Shown: one piece after another, positions 1 to 6,408 of the stretch
Numbering within the stretch: position 1 is the stretch's first letter
How the letters are laid out: every line of letters starts with the position of its first letter
From: Lachnospiraceae bacterium
GTDB lineage: Bacteria; Bacillota; Clostridia; Lachnospirales; Lachnospiraceae
Assembly: GCA_017615545.1 (NCBI GenBank)
Contig: JAFZZY010000013.1
Span: 101,675 to 149,791 of the forward strand
DNA length: 48,117 nt
Reading direction: 5' to 3'
The notes under the pieces: model-generated
Seen by the model: only the letters and a program-made list of their open reading frames with translations
Database searches by the model: none
What the model was told of the DNA's origin: nothing
Program-made: the position numbers and the translations under genes

Positions 1-1021
1 AACGGTTCGCATCGCTCCCGCCATAAGTGGTGAGTAACTCTGGCCTTCGCTCCGGCATTCGTTCCTCCACAACTGTGCAAAAACGTTTTACAACTTCACT
101 TTCATGCGACACCGAGTAGGACCTTATATGTTCGTTCACGGAAAATGCGATCTTCCCGCCCAGGCTTTCTGCCGCCTGTTCGAACACTTCCCGAATCTCC
201 TGCGCTGTCTGAAGCGCTTTTTCATGATTCAAGGACCGGATCTCGCCTTCGATCTCTACATTTTGCGGAACGATGTTACGTCCGCTTCCTCCGCGGATGG
301 TCCCGAAGTTAACGGTGAGATCACTCTGAACTCGTCCTACTTGGATCTTCGAAAGCGCATCCGCCGCGATGCTCAAAGCATTGACCCCGAGTTCCGGTGC
401 AAAGCCTGCATGCGAAGCACGGCCTTCGATTCCTATCTTAAGGGAAAGAATGGAAGGCGCCGCGGTGGCCACCCTGCCGACCGGCCCGTCCAGATCCAGC
501 ACATAACCCTGCTTTGCCTTCAGTCGTTCAAACTCGACGAAGCGACTGCCCTCACAGTACGGTTCCTCAGCGACCGTGATCAGGATCTCGATATCCGGAT
601 GAACAACTTCATTCTCATGGATCACCGTGAGGGCTTCCAGAATGGAGACCAGCCCGGATATATCATCCGCTCCCAAAACGGTCGTGCCGTCCGAGGTAAT
701 GGTCCCGTCCTCAAGGAGGATCGCTTTCTTACCCTTACCGGGACTTACCGTATCGAAATGGGAAGAAAACAAGATCGGATCCCCGGGCTTTGTTCCCTTC
801 AGGTAGGCATAAATGTTGGATGCCGTCCCATTCGAATCCGGATGAAGCGCTGCCAGTTTATCTCCCGCCTGATCTTCTTCCACCCGAAGCCCCAGAGCCT
901 TGAGTTTCTCTTTCACATATTCAGCGATCTTTCTCTCATGAAAGGACTCGGCGTCAAACGACGTCAGCCGAAAGAACTCTTGCAGGATCCTGTTACGATC
1001 CGTTTTATATAAGTCAGCCAT
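1..1021 (-). CDS. M20-family metallopeptidase, peptidase T-like (3' end beyond the window)
   Basis: Read on the minus strand from ATG at 1021 (RBS AGGAGA, good spacing) this is an uninterrupted 340-codon frame that runs off the left edge. It shows the co-catalytic zinc signature of M20 peptidases: SSHFDTVSPG (His and first Asp), GADDISGL (bridging Asp), AEEPYCEGS (general-base and ligand Glu pair), DLDGPVG (second-zinc Asp), and GGSDANR near the edge, a conserved C-terminal block of PepT-like proteins. The final zinc His lies outside the window. The family cleaves small peptides in the cytoplasm, liberating amino acids; PepT-like members run about 370-380 residues, so roughly 30-40 residues are missing. 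A terminator and a Met/Cys-codon leader ORF lie just upstream and may control it. The plus-strand open frame over this gene is only an antisense shadow. Family call firm; substrate unknown. Confidence 0.88.
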   Translation of the reverse strand, partial: MADLYKTDRNRILQEFFRLTSFDAESFHERKIAEYVKEKLKALGLRVEEDQAGDKLAALHPDSNGTASNIYAYLKGTKPGDPILFSSHFDTVSPGKGKKAILLEDGTITSDGTTVLGADDISGLVSILEALTVIHENEVVHPDIEILITVAEEPYCEGSRFVEFERLKAKQGYVLDLDGPVGRVATAAPSILSLKIGIEGRASHAGFAPELGVNALSIAADALSKIQVGRVQSDLTVNFGTIRGGSGRNIVPQNVEIEGEIRSLNHEKALQTAQEIREVFEQAAESLGGKIAFSVNEHIRSYSVSHESEVVKRFCTVVEERMPERRPELLTTYGGSDANR

Positions 1022-1051
1022 AGCATTTCTCCTGAACTTTTTGCAAAAAAT

Positions 1052-1077
1052 AGCCCGAGACGTTTTCGTCCCGGGCT
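1052..1077 (-). terminator. Rho-independent terminator / attenuator before the peptidase gene
   Basis: On the minus strand an 11-bp stem (one G-T pair) with an AAAA loop is followed by ATTTTTTG. It sits between the 34-codon leader ORF and the peptidase start at 1021, so any transcript from the promoter at 1243-1271 must read through it. The GCCCGGG of its 5' arm (1070-1076) is exactly complementary to CCCGGGC inside the leader ORF (1150-1156), which makes an alternative antiterminator pairing possible. Confidence 0.8.
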
Positions 1078-1106
1078 TATGTATAACTGAATGGATCATA
1101 TTTGGA

Positions 1107-1211
1107 TCACAAAAGGCGCACATAAACAAACGCCCCAGCCATACTCTTCGCCCGGGTGTGATACATGCACATACACATGACCTGCTTCTGATCGATGATA
1201 GCTTTCGGCAT
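1107..1211 (-). CDS. 34-codon ORF, candidate Met/Cys leader peptide
   Basis: ATG at 1211 follows AAAGGAGG with 8-nt spacing, a strong RBS, and lies about 30 nt downstream of a consensus promoter. The 34-codon product has Met-Cys-Met-Cys-Met at codons 12-16 followed by Tyr-His. The stop is 30 nt before a Rho-independent terminator, and the next gene encodes a peptidase. This is the layout of a ribosome-mediated attenuator: stalling on the Met/Cys codons would leave CCCGGGC (codons 19-21) free to pair with the 5' arm of the terminator. It could instead be a real small protein; I recognise no family. The RBS, terminator and complementarity are seen in the sequence; the regulatory role is inference. 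Confidence 0.6.
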   Translation of the reverse strand: MPKAIIDQKQVMCMCMYHTRAKSMAGAFVYVRLL

Positions 1212-1242
1212 CTTGTGTGCCTCCTTTCGTTTCGTTGTGGGT

Positions 1243-1271
1243 ATAATATCACCATTTACCTACCGTGTCAA
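1243..1271 (-). promoter_or_regulatory. Sigma-A promoter for leader ORF and peptidase gene
   Basis: Minus-strand TTGACA (1266-1271), 17-bp spacer, TATTAT (1243-1248). The -35 box lies inside an interrupted palindrome, TTACCTA (1256-1262) and TAGGTTA (1272-1278), a plausible repressor site. Confidence 0.75.
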
Positions 1272-1313
1272 TAGGTTATTTGAAGTTTTTTCATTTTTTG
1301 TTGATTTACCTAC
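1254..1313. promoter_or_regulatory. Candidate Rrf2 operators between divergent promoters
   Basis: The 10-mer ATTTACCTAC occurs twice, at 1254-1263 and 1304-1313, exactly 50 bp apart. The first copy overlaps the minus-strand promoter and forms half of an interrupted palindrome; the second lies within the -35/-10 spacer of the plus-strand rrf2 promoter. ACCTAC-type half-sites are plausible for Rrf2/IscR/CymR-type proteins. Binding by the adjacent regulator is inference. Confidence 0.45.
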
Positions 1314-1330
1314 TGGTTTAATGCTATAAT
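1301..1330 (+). promoter_or_regulatory. Promoter of the Rrf2 regulator gene
   Basis: TTGATT (1301-1306), 18-bp spacer, and an extended -10, TGCTATAAT (TATAAT at 1325-1330). It overlaps an ACCTAC half-site, which suggests autoregulation. Confidence 0.7.
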
Positions 1331-1386
1331 ACAGCATAAGTAAGGGTAGGCTTCAGATCTATCCTGAAATCAGGAGGGAAGTATCT

Positions 1387-1782
1387 ATGATCTCAACCAG
1401 AGGACGTTATGCTTTACGCGTCATGATCGACTTAGCACAAAATAATAACGGCAGCTACATCCCACTTAAGGATATCGCTGCCAGACAGGAAATATCTAAG
1501 AAATATTTGGAGATCATCGTCAAGGACATGGTCAATGCAGGCCTGATCCTCGGCGCCAGCGGTAAGGGCGGCGGTTATCAGCTCTGCCGCAAACCCGAAG
1601 AATATGTCGTGGGCGAGATCCTGGAGCTGATGGAGGGAAGCCTCTCTCCCGTTGCCTGCCTCGCAGACAAAAACTATGAATGTTCCCGGCGGGCCGCCTG
1701 CAAAACATTGCCCATGTGGGAAGAGTTTGACACGCTCGTGCATAACTACTTTTACGGAAAAAAACTCACAGATCTGTTATGA
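1387..1782 (+). CDS. Rrf2-family transcriptional regulator (IscR/CymR-like)
   Basis: A 131-residue protein of the usual Rrf2 size, starting at ATG 1387 behind AGGAGGGA. The N-terminal winged helix is typical (MISTRGRYALRVMIDLA, then YIPLKDIAARQEISKKYLE as recognition region and the GASGKGGGYQL wing). Cys91, Cys99 and Cys105 form a C-x7-C-x5-C cluster in the place where IscR binds a [2Fe-2S] cluster (C-x5-C-x5-C there), so Fe-S sensing is plausible; Cys67 is extra. Known family members control Fe-S assembly (IscR) or cysteine metabolism (CymR). In many clostridia such a gene precedes iscS-nifU-mnmA; here iscS and nifU are absent and mnmA is convergent. The divergent leader/peptidase promoter shares its candidate operators. 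Which subfamily it belongs to is not settled. Confidence 0.9.
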   Translation: MISTRGRYALRVMIDLAQNNNGSYIPLKDIAARQEISKKYLEIIVKDMVNAGLILGASGKGGGYQLCRKPEEYVVGEILELMEGSLSPVACLADKNYECSRRAACKTLPMWEEFDTLVHNYFYGKKLTDLL

Positions 1783-1788
1783 TATTCA

Positions 1789-1820
1789 AAAACCGCTTGC
1801 AGCTTTCTGCAAGCGGTTTT
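1789..1820. terminator. Bidirectional terminator between rrf2 and mnmA
   Basis: Perfect 14-bp inverted repeat AAAACCGCTTGCAG / CTGCAAGCGGTTTT with a 4-nt CTTT loop. A-tracts and T-tracts on both sides let it serve both convergent genes. Confidence 0.9.
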
Positions 1821-1846
1821 GTTTTATCAAGCTATCATGAAGTCGA

Positions 1847-2899
1847 TCATCGATCGATCTCACCTCCGGCGAGGACACAACCGTCCTCGTCGTATAAAAC
1901 CGCGGTCTGTCCCGGAGCGACCGCCTTCACCGGCTCGGAAAACTCCACAAACAGTTCCCTGCCTTTTCTATAGACTTTCGCAGGGACGGCCTGATGATGG
2001 TAACGGATCTTCACCCTGGCTTCCAGTTCCTCATTGTCCTCGGGACATGGCATGCCCATGTAATTCACGTCCTTTAGGACGCAGCCGGACGCATACATGT
2101 CCTCTTCCTCCGTCAGGACGACCCTATTGTTTTCCGCATCGATCTTCTTAACGAAAATAGGAACGCCTGCCGCTACACCCAGACCTTTCCGCTGGCCCAC
2201 TGTATAATTGATGATGCCCTTATGACGGCCCAAAACTTTTCCCTCGGTGTCAACAAAGTCTCCCTCGGGAAATGTCTGCCCGGTACGCTCCTCGATAAAG
2301 GCCGCATAATCCGTTTCATTTGCAAAGCAGATATCCTGCGATTCGCCTTTGTGTGCGACATGGAGCCCGGCATCTTCGGCGATCTTACGCACCTCATCCT
2401 TCGTCAGGTCGCCCAGCGGAAACAGCGTCTTTGCGAGCTGCTCCTGGCTCAACCTGCACAACATGTAAGACTGGTCCTTCAGCGCACTCGCGCCGTTTTT
2501 GACCGTGTAACGTCCGTTGGGAAGTTTCTCGATCTTCGCATAATGGCCGGTCGCGATATAGTCGGCCTTGAGAACCGGTATCGCCGACATCAGTTCGTCA
2601 AATTTGACCTGACGATTGCAGATCACACACGGGTTCGGCGTGCGTCCCTCGGAGTACGCCTGAATGAACGGATCGATCACGCAGTACTCGAATTTGGAAC
2701 TGCAATTCCGAACATGGTGAGGGATCCCGAGGGTCTCACAGATCTGCCTTGCATCTTCGATGTCGCGGCTTCTTCCATCCTCATTCTCACTCTTTATGGT
2801 CCGCAGCGTAACGCCTTCGACCTCATATCCTTGCATTTTCAAAAGATAGGCCGTTACGGCGCTGTCCACGCCGCCCGACATTCCTACGATGACTTTCAT
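1847..2899 (-). CDS. mnmA: tRNA-specific 2-thiouridylase MnmA
   Basis: A 350-residue protein, normal length for MnmA, from ATG 2899 behind AAGGAG. It inserts sulphur at U34 of Lys, Glu and Gln tRNAs, using ATP to adenylate the base and a persulfide relayed from a cysteine desulfurase. Visible motifs: PP-loop SGGVDSAV (residues 8-15); NPCVICNRQVKF with the catalytic Cys94 (Cys91 is an additional neighbour); ATGHYAKIE; SQDICFANE with the second catalytic Cys191; and GRHKGIINYTVGQRKGLG in the central domain. No cysteine desulfurase gene is present in the window, so the sulphur donor must be encoded elsewhere. It is the last gene of a long minus-strand run, 20 bp after the preceding gene, and ends at a strong bidirectional terminator. 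Confidence 0.96.
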   Translation of the reverse strand: MKVIVGMSGGVDSAVTAYLLKMQGYEVEGVTLRTIKSENEDGRSRDIEDARQICETLGIPHHVRNCSSKFEYCVIDPFIQAYSEGRTPNPCVICNRQVKFDELMSAIPVLKADYIATGHYAKIEKLPNGRYTVKNGASALKDQSYMLCRLSQEQLAKTLFPLGDLTKDEVRKIAEDAGLHVAHKGESQDICFANETDYAAFIEERTGQTFPEGDFVDTEGKVLGRHKGIINYTVGQRKGLGVAAGVPIFVKKIDAENNRVVLTEEEDMYASGCVLKDVNYMGMPCPEDNEELEARVKIRYHHQAVPAKVYRKGRELFVEFSEPVKAVAPGQTAVLYDEDGCVLAGGEIDR

Positions 2900-2919
2900 A
2901 AATAACTCCTTGTAACTGT

Positions 2920-3774
2920 TTATGAGAATGAATTATAGATCAATTGGATCATTATTCCGGCTAATGCACTCAAAAAGTTTGCGAATGTACTGTAACAAAA
3001 GGCTTTACCCTCAGATTTTTTACCTTTATCATCGGTCATACCGAATGAATATATGCATCCTTCTACGAAAACGACCAGGAGCTCTAAAAGGATCCACACG
3101 AACAGGATCTCAAATCCGAGACGCGAATGTAACAGGTAAATGTTAAATGGAATGTTGGTGACAGTATTGGCCAGCCAAAACCAAAACAGGTTCTTTTTCT
3201 TCAACGGATAAAAGCCGTTCAGGACCAGAAGCTCGATCGCCAAAGTGATCACATAAGAGCCCAGGATCACAAGAATTCTTTTCACGATCGCACCTGCATT
3301 GTGTTCGATGAGAGACCCTGTGCTAAAGTCGAACGAACATTCCGCATTGTACTCCCATTGGTGTAGAACATCACTCATGTGGACCTCTCCATTCATGTCA
3401 ATGAGTATAACACGAAATGGATTCGGAACCATATACCAAAACCGATACTCACCCGTTTCGTTGCGGCGATACAAGTTGTCTCCCAACGGAGATTCAAAAA
3501 ATCCCCATCCTTCATACTGAAAATCCTTAAGGTAGTCTTCCACCTTCTGGGTGGTAACCTCATCGACCTTTAACTTGCTGTTTACGCGTGTTTGGCCATA
3601 TCTTATCTCTCCCAGTAATGCAATATAGTAATCGTCAGGAGCACCGGTCACCTCTAAGTCGATCGATGGCTTCGGACCGGAATCCGCGTGGACTGTTTGT
3701 GGAAGCAGTCCGAGAAAAACGATCGTGACGATCAATGCAAACGCATACCAAGTTGAAATCTTTCGTTTTTTCAT
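2920..3774 (-). CDS. Secreted/4-TM membrane protein with GPKPSI motif, copy 1
   Basis: Function not recognised. I chose ATG 3774 because GGAGGAGGAG sits 6 nt before it; an in-frame GTG at 3792 would put that RBS inside the gene. The 284-residue product has a Sec signal peptide (MKKRK, hydrophobic core, cleavage near VHA-DS), then GPKPSIDLEVTG and DDYYIALL at the start of an extracellular domain of about 140 residues, then four hydrophobic segments and a short Lys-rich loop between the last two. A second gene at 19751-20602 encodes the same architecture with GPKPSIEITVKN and DYYIALIE, so these are paralogues. It lies 57 bp downstream of the DUF402-kinase fusion and 20 bp upstream of mnmA, suggesting shared transcription but not shared function. 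Confidence 0.8.
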   Translation of the reverse strand: MKKRKISTWYAFALIVTIVFLGLLPQTVHADSGPKPSIDLEVTGAPDDYYIALLGEIRYGQTRVNSKLKVDEVTTQKVEDYLKDFQYEGWGFFESPLGDNLYRRNETGEYRFWYMVPNPFRVILIDMNGEVHMSDVLHQWEYNAECSFDFSTGSLIEHNAGAIVKRILVILGSYVITLAIELLVLNGFYPLKKKNLFWFWLANTVTNIPFNIYLLHSRLGFEILFVWILLELLVVFVEGCIYSFGMTDDKGKKSEGKAFCYSTFANFLSALAGIMIQLIYNSFS

Positions 3775-3831
3775 AATAGTCTCCTCCTCCACGAAATAAT
3801 TTCAATGTATTTATTTGCTCCTCGGTCGGGT

Positions 3832-5235
3832 TCAGACGATCCCGTCCAGGATCCGTTCCCGATTTTCTTGAATATATCGTATGTCGCCCAGGTAGGCCTT
3901 CATGTGTCCGTCCTCGATATTTTTAGCAAAATCTTCGTTTCCGTTGCCGGCCTGAGCCGCCATGAAATCGGTGAGTGCAGTCAATCGTTTCACCATCATG
4001 TCGGGCAATGCTTCTCTCTGTGCCTCGGTCGCTCCGTATGCATCCAGGAACACCTTTGCCTTGCGGATCTGCTCCGTCAGGTCGTCGTAGTGATCCGGAT
4101 TCTCGGGGCTTGTGAACGGTACCCATCGGTAGACTGCATAGGCAATGTCCCAAAGTGCAGGTCCGGGATGCAGGGTGTCGAAATCGATGATGCCGACCGG
4201 TTTTGCATTGACCAGAGTCACGTTGTACGGGGCATAATCCCCGTGGCACATCACCTCGACCGGTTCGACCTTCGGAAGCATCCACGGCTCGCCGCCACGC
4301 AACTGCGCGATATATCTGCTTCCGACCTCGTGATATTGCTTCAGAAGTTTTGCCGAAAGGATGAGCATATCATCCTCCATAAACTCCTTCGGGAGTGGAT
4401 AATTAAAGGCCTTTCCCGGAACGAACGAGAGGATCTCTTTCCCGTCGTCTGTCATGCCGTAGGGCTTCGGTACGTTCGTAAAACCTTCCTCGATCAGGAA
4501 GTCCAGAAACTTATGCACATCGGCGGACCAGACATTTGCCGGACGCAATACGCGGTCTCCCTGCTTTTGGATCTTACCCTCGCGGCCGCCGCTTAGGATC
4601 TCGTTCCGCAGAGCCTCCGCGCGATCCGGCTCCCCGGCAGCGATGCGCGCCTCGACGATATGGCGGATCTTCGCGCACCAGGCATCGGTCTTCGCGATAT
4701 CCTCGCACAGATCCTTTAGGATTCTCTCTCCCTCAGCGATAGCCGCTGCATGCGAAGCCTCCGATATTTCCCCGGAAGCCAGCGCGGCATCCAGTTCATC
4801 CGTGTCATCGACTTTGATATCGCCTTCTGGAGTAAAGATGACATCCAGATACTTATCGATATAAACCAGCGTCCCGTCTTCGTCCGTCTCGATGCCATCC
4901 GTGATGTCCACGTACCATAGCGACGGCTGGTACTGCGGATCCGCAGGAACCGGATAATTCTTCCGCTCCGGATCGTGTGTCCCTTCGGGGAAATACTTCA
5001 CAGTGATCATGCAGGATTCGCCATCCGGAACCAGTTCCAACCAGGACATCCCGGCGCCGGTCACCTGCAGGCGGCCGGCCTTCGGTGTCTGCCAGTAGTT
5101 ATTCTCCCCATCCGTAAAACGGATCAGGGCAGCGTATCCGTGGAAAAACTCCTCGTCGATCCGCATCTGATAGTACGGATAGAAATCAAAGCCCCAGCCA
5201 TGCTTTCCTCCGCGATTCAGTCTTTTATGCTTCAT
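3832..5235 (-). CDS. DUF402 domain fused to aminoglycoside-phosphotransferase-like kinase
   Basis: 467 residues, ATG 5235, with GAGG 5 nt upstream just after the stop of the aldo-keto reductase gene, 8 bp away. Residues 1 to about 190 match the DUF402 pattern: a beta-barrel front (YPYYQMRIDEEFFHGYAALI), LWYVDI, DKYLDVIFTPEGDIKVDDTDEL and the ELDAAL helix. Known DUF402 proteins include FomD and nucleoside di/triphosphate phosphatases. From about residue 235 the protein is an APH/choline-kinase fold: CHGDYAPYN (catalytic loop, about residues 330-338) and GIIDFDTLHPGPALWDIAYA (metal-binding Asp). Both halves look intact. Phosphorylation of a small molecule plus a phosphohydrolase-like domain in one chain is suggestive, but the substrate is unknown. 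It need not have anything to do with antibiotics. Confidence 0.85.
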   Translation of the reverse strand: MKHKRLNRGGKHGWGFDFYPYYQMRIDEEFFHGYAALIRFTDGENNYWQTPKAGRLQVTGAGMSWLELVPDGESCMITVKYFPEGTHDPERKNYPVPADPQYQPSLWYVDITDGIETDEDGTLVYIDKYLDVIFTPEGDIKVDDTDELDAALASGEISEASHAAAIAEGERILKDLCEDIAKTDAWCAKIRHIVEARIAAGEPDRAEALRNEILSGGREGKIQKQGDRVLRPANVWSADVHKFLDFLIEEGFTNVPKPYGMTDDGKEILSFVPGKAFNYPLPKEFMEDDMLILSAKLLKQYHEVGSRYIAQLRGGEPWMLPKVEPVEVMCHGDYAPYNVTLVNAKPVGIIDFDTLHPGPALWDIAYAVYRWVPFTSPENPDHYDDLTEQIRKAKVFLDAYGATEAQREALPDMMVKRLTALTDFMAAQAGNGNEDFAKNIEDGHMKAYLGDIRYIQENRERILDGIV

Positions 5236-5243
5236 TTTTCCTC

Positions 5244-6377
5244 TTATTCTTCGGCGGCCTTTGTCATGTCAGCCAATGCCTTCTTGAGATCCTCGCGGAT
5301 CAGCAAATGCTGCGGGCAGGCCTTCTCGCATTTTCCGCACTCTTTACAGTTTTTCGCAGTCTTTCCGTCGCGTTCCAAGCCTTCCCACTGCCACTTTACT
5401 ACATCGTAACTCTGGTACATATGATAGCGGTTCCATGCGCTGAAATTAGCGGGGATATCTACACCAAACGGGCAAGGCATGCAATAGCGGCAGGCTGTGC
5501 AGCCGTTTTGGATCCTGCTGTTCATGATCTTTTTGATCGTGTCGATCGCCTCGTACTCCTTTTCTTCCATGGGTACGAAATCGGTAAATGTGTCCAGGTT
5601 GTCCTCGACCTGCTCCATCGTGGACATGCCGCTAAGCACGGTCAGGATGTTCGGCAAGGTCGCAACGTAACGCAGGGCGAACGAAGCCGCGCTCTTACCG
5701 GGACTTACGCTGTTGAAGACTTTCATGATATCATCGGAGAATTTAGCCAGGGAACCGCCCTTGATCGGCTCCATGATGGTGAGCGGAACGCCCTTCTCTT
5801 CTGCGAGCTTATAGCCCTTCATGCCGGCCTGCTCGTCGATATCCATATAGTTAAGCTGGATCTGGCAGAAATCCCAGTCTCTGTAGTTGATGATCTCTTC
5901 AAAAGCTTCGTAACTGTCGTGGAAGGAGAAGCCTAAGAAGCGGATCTTTCCCTCTGCCTTCAGTTCCTCAAGCCGCTTAACGCAACCGATCTCGACCATC
6001 TTCCGCCAGCTGCCGCGATTCATCGCGTGCATCAGGTAAAAATCAAAATGGTCCACCTGCAGTTTCGTAAGCTGCTCATTGAAATATTTGTCGACATCCT
6101 CCACCGTATTCACAAACCAAACCGGCAGTTTCGTCGCCAGATAGAACGAATCGCGCGGATACTTCTTCAGCGCCTCGCCGACGAACAGCTCGCTCTCTCC
6201 GCCGTGATAAGGGTACGCCGTGTCGATATAATTGACGCCGGCCGCGATCGCCTTATCCAGCATTTTCTGTGCCATGGGGCGGTCGATCTTTCCGTCTCCG
6301 GAAACGGGTAATCTCATACAACCGAACCCCAATAATGATACATCGATACCCAATTTTTCAAATCTTCGTTTCTCCAT
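5244..6377 (-). CDS. Aldo/keto reductase with C-terminal 4Fe-4S ferredoxin-like domain
   Basis: 377 residues from ATG 6377 behind AAAAGGAG. The TIM-barrel part carries the aldo-keto reductase tetrad as Asp52, Tyr57, Lys83 and His117 (motifs NYIDTAYPYHGG, YLATKLP, FYLMHA). The last 90 residues add two cysteine clusters, CTACRYCMPCPFG and CKECGKCEKACPQ, typical of the clostridial 'aldo/keto reductase 4Fe-4S' group. The enzymes reduce carbonyls; the ferredoxin-like tail suggests electron exchange with Fe-S partners rather than NADPH alone, which is inference. The physiological substrate is unknown. It sits 8 bp upstream of the DUF402-kinase gene and 31 bp after the kinase-acetyltransferase gene, so the three are probably co-transcribed. 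Confidence 0.93.
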   Translation of the reverse strand: MEKRRFEKLGIDVSLLGFGCMRLPVSGDGKIDRPMAQKMLDKAIAAGVNYIDTAYPYHGGESELFVGEALKKYPRDSFYLATKLPVWFVNTVEDVDKYFNEQLTKLQVDHFDFYLMHAMNRGSWRKMVEIGCVKRLEELKAEGKIRFLGFSFHDSYEAFEEIINYRDWDFCQIQLNYMDIDEQAGMKGYKLAEEKGVPLTIMEPIKGGSLAKFSDDIMKVFNSVSPGKSAASFALRYVATLPNILTVLSGMSTMEQVEDNLDTFTDFVPMEEKEYEAIDTIKKIMNSRIQNGCTACRYCMPCPFGVDIPANFSAWNRYHMYQSYDVVKWQWEGLERDGKTAKNCKECGKCEKACPQHLLIREDLKKALADMTKAAEE

Positions 6378-6408
6378 GGTCGTCTCCTTTTTGTGTATTT
6401 GTAAACCT

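Noticed and set aside
104..1012. 302-codon open frame on the plus strand
   Set aside because: Antisense to the M20 peptidase gene, which has all zinc ligands, an RBS and family motifs. The plus frame has no RBS or recognisable motif.
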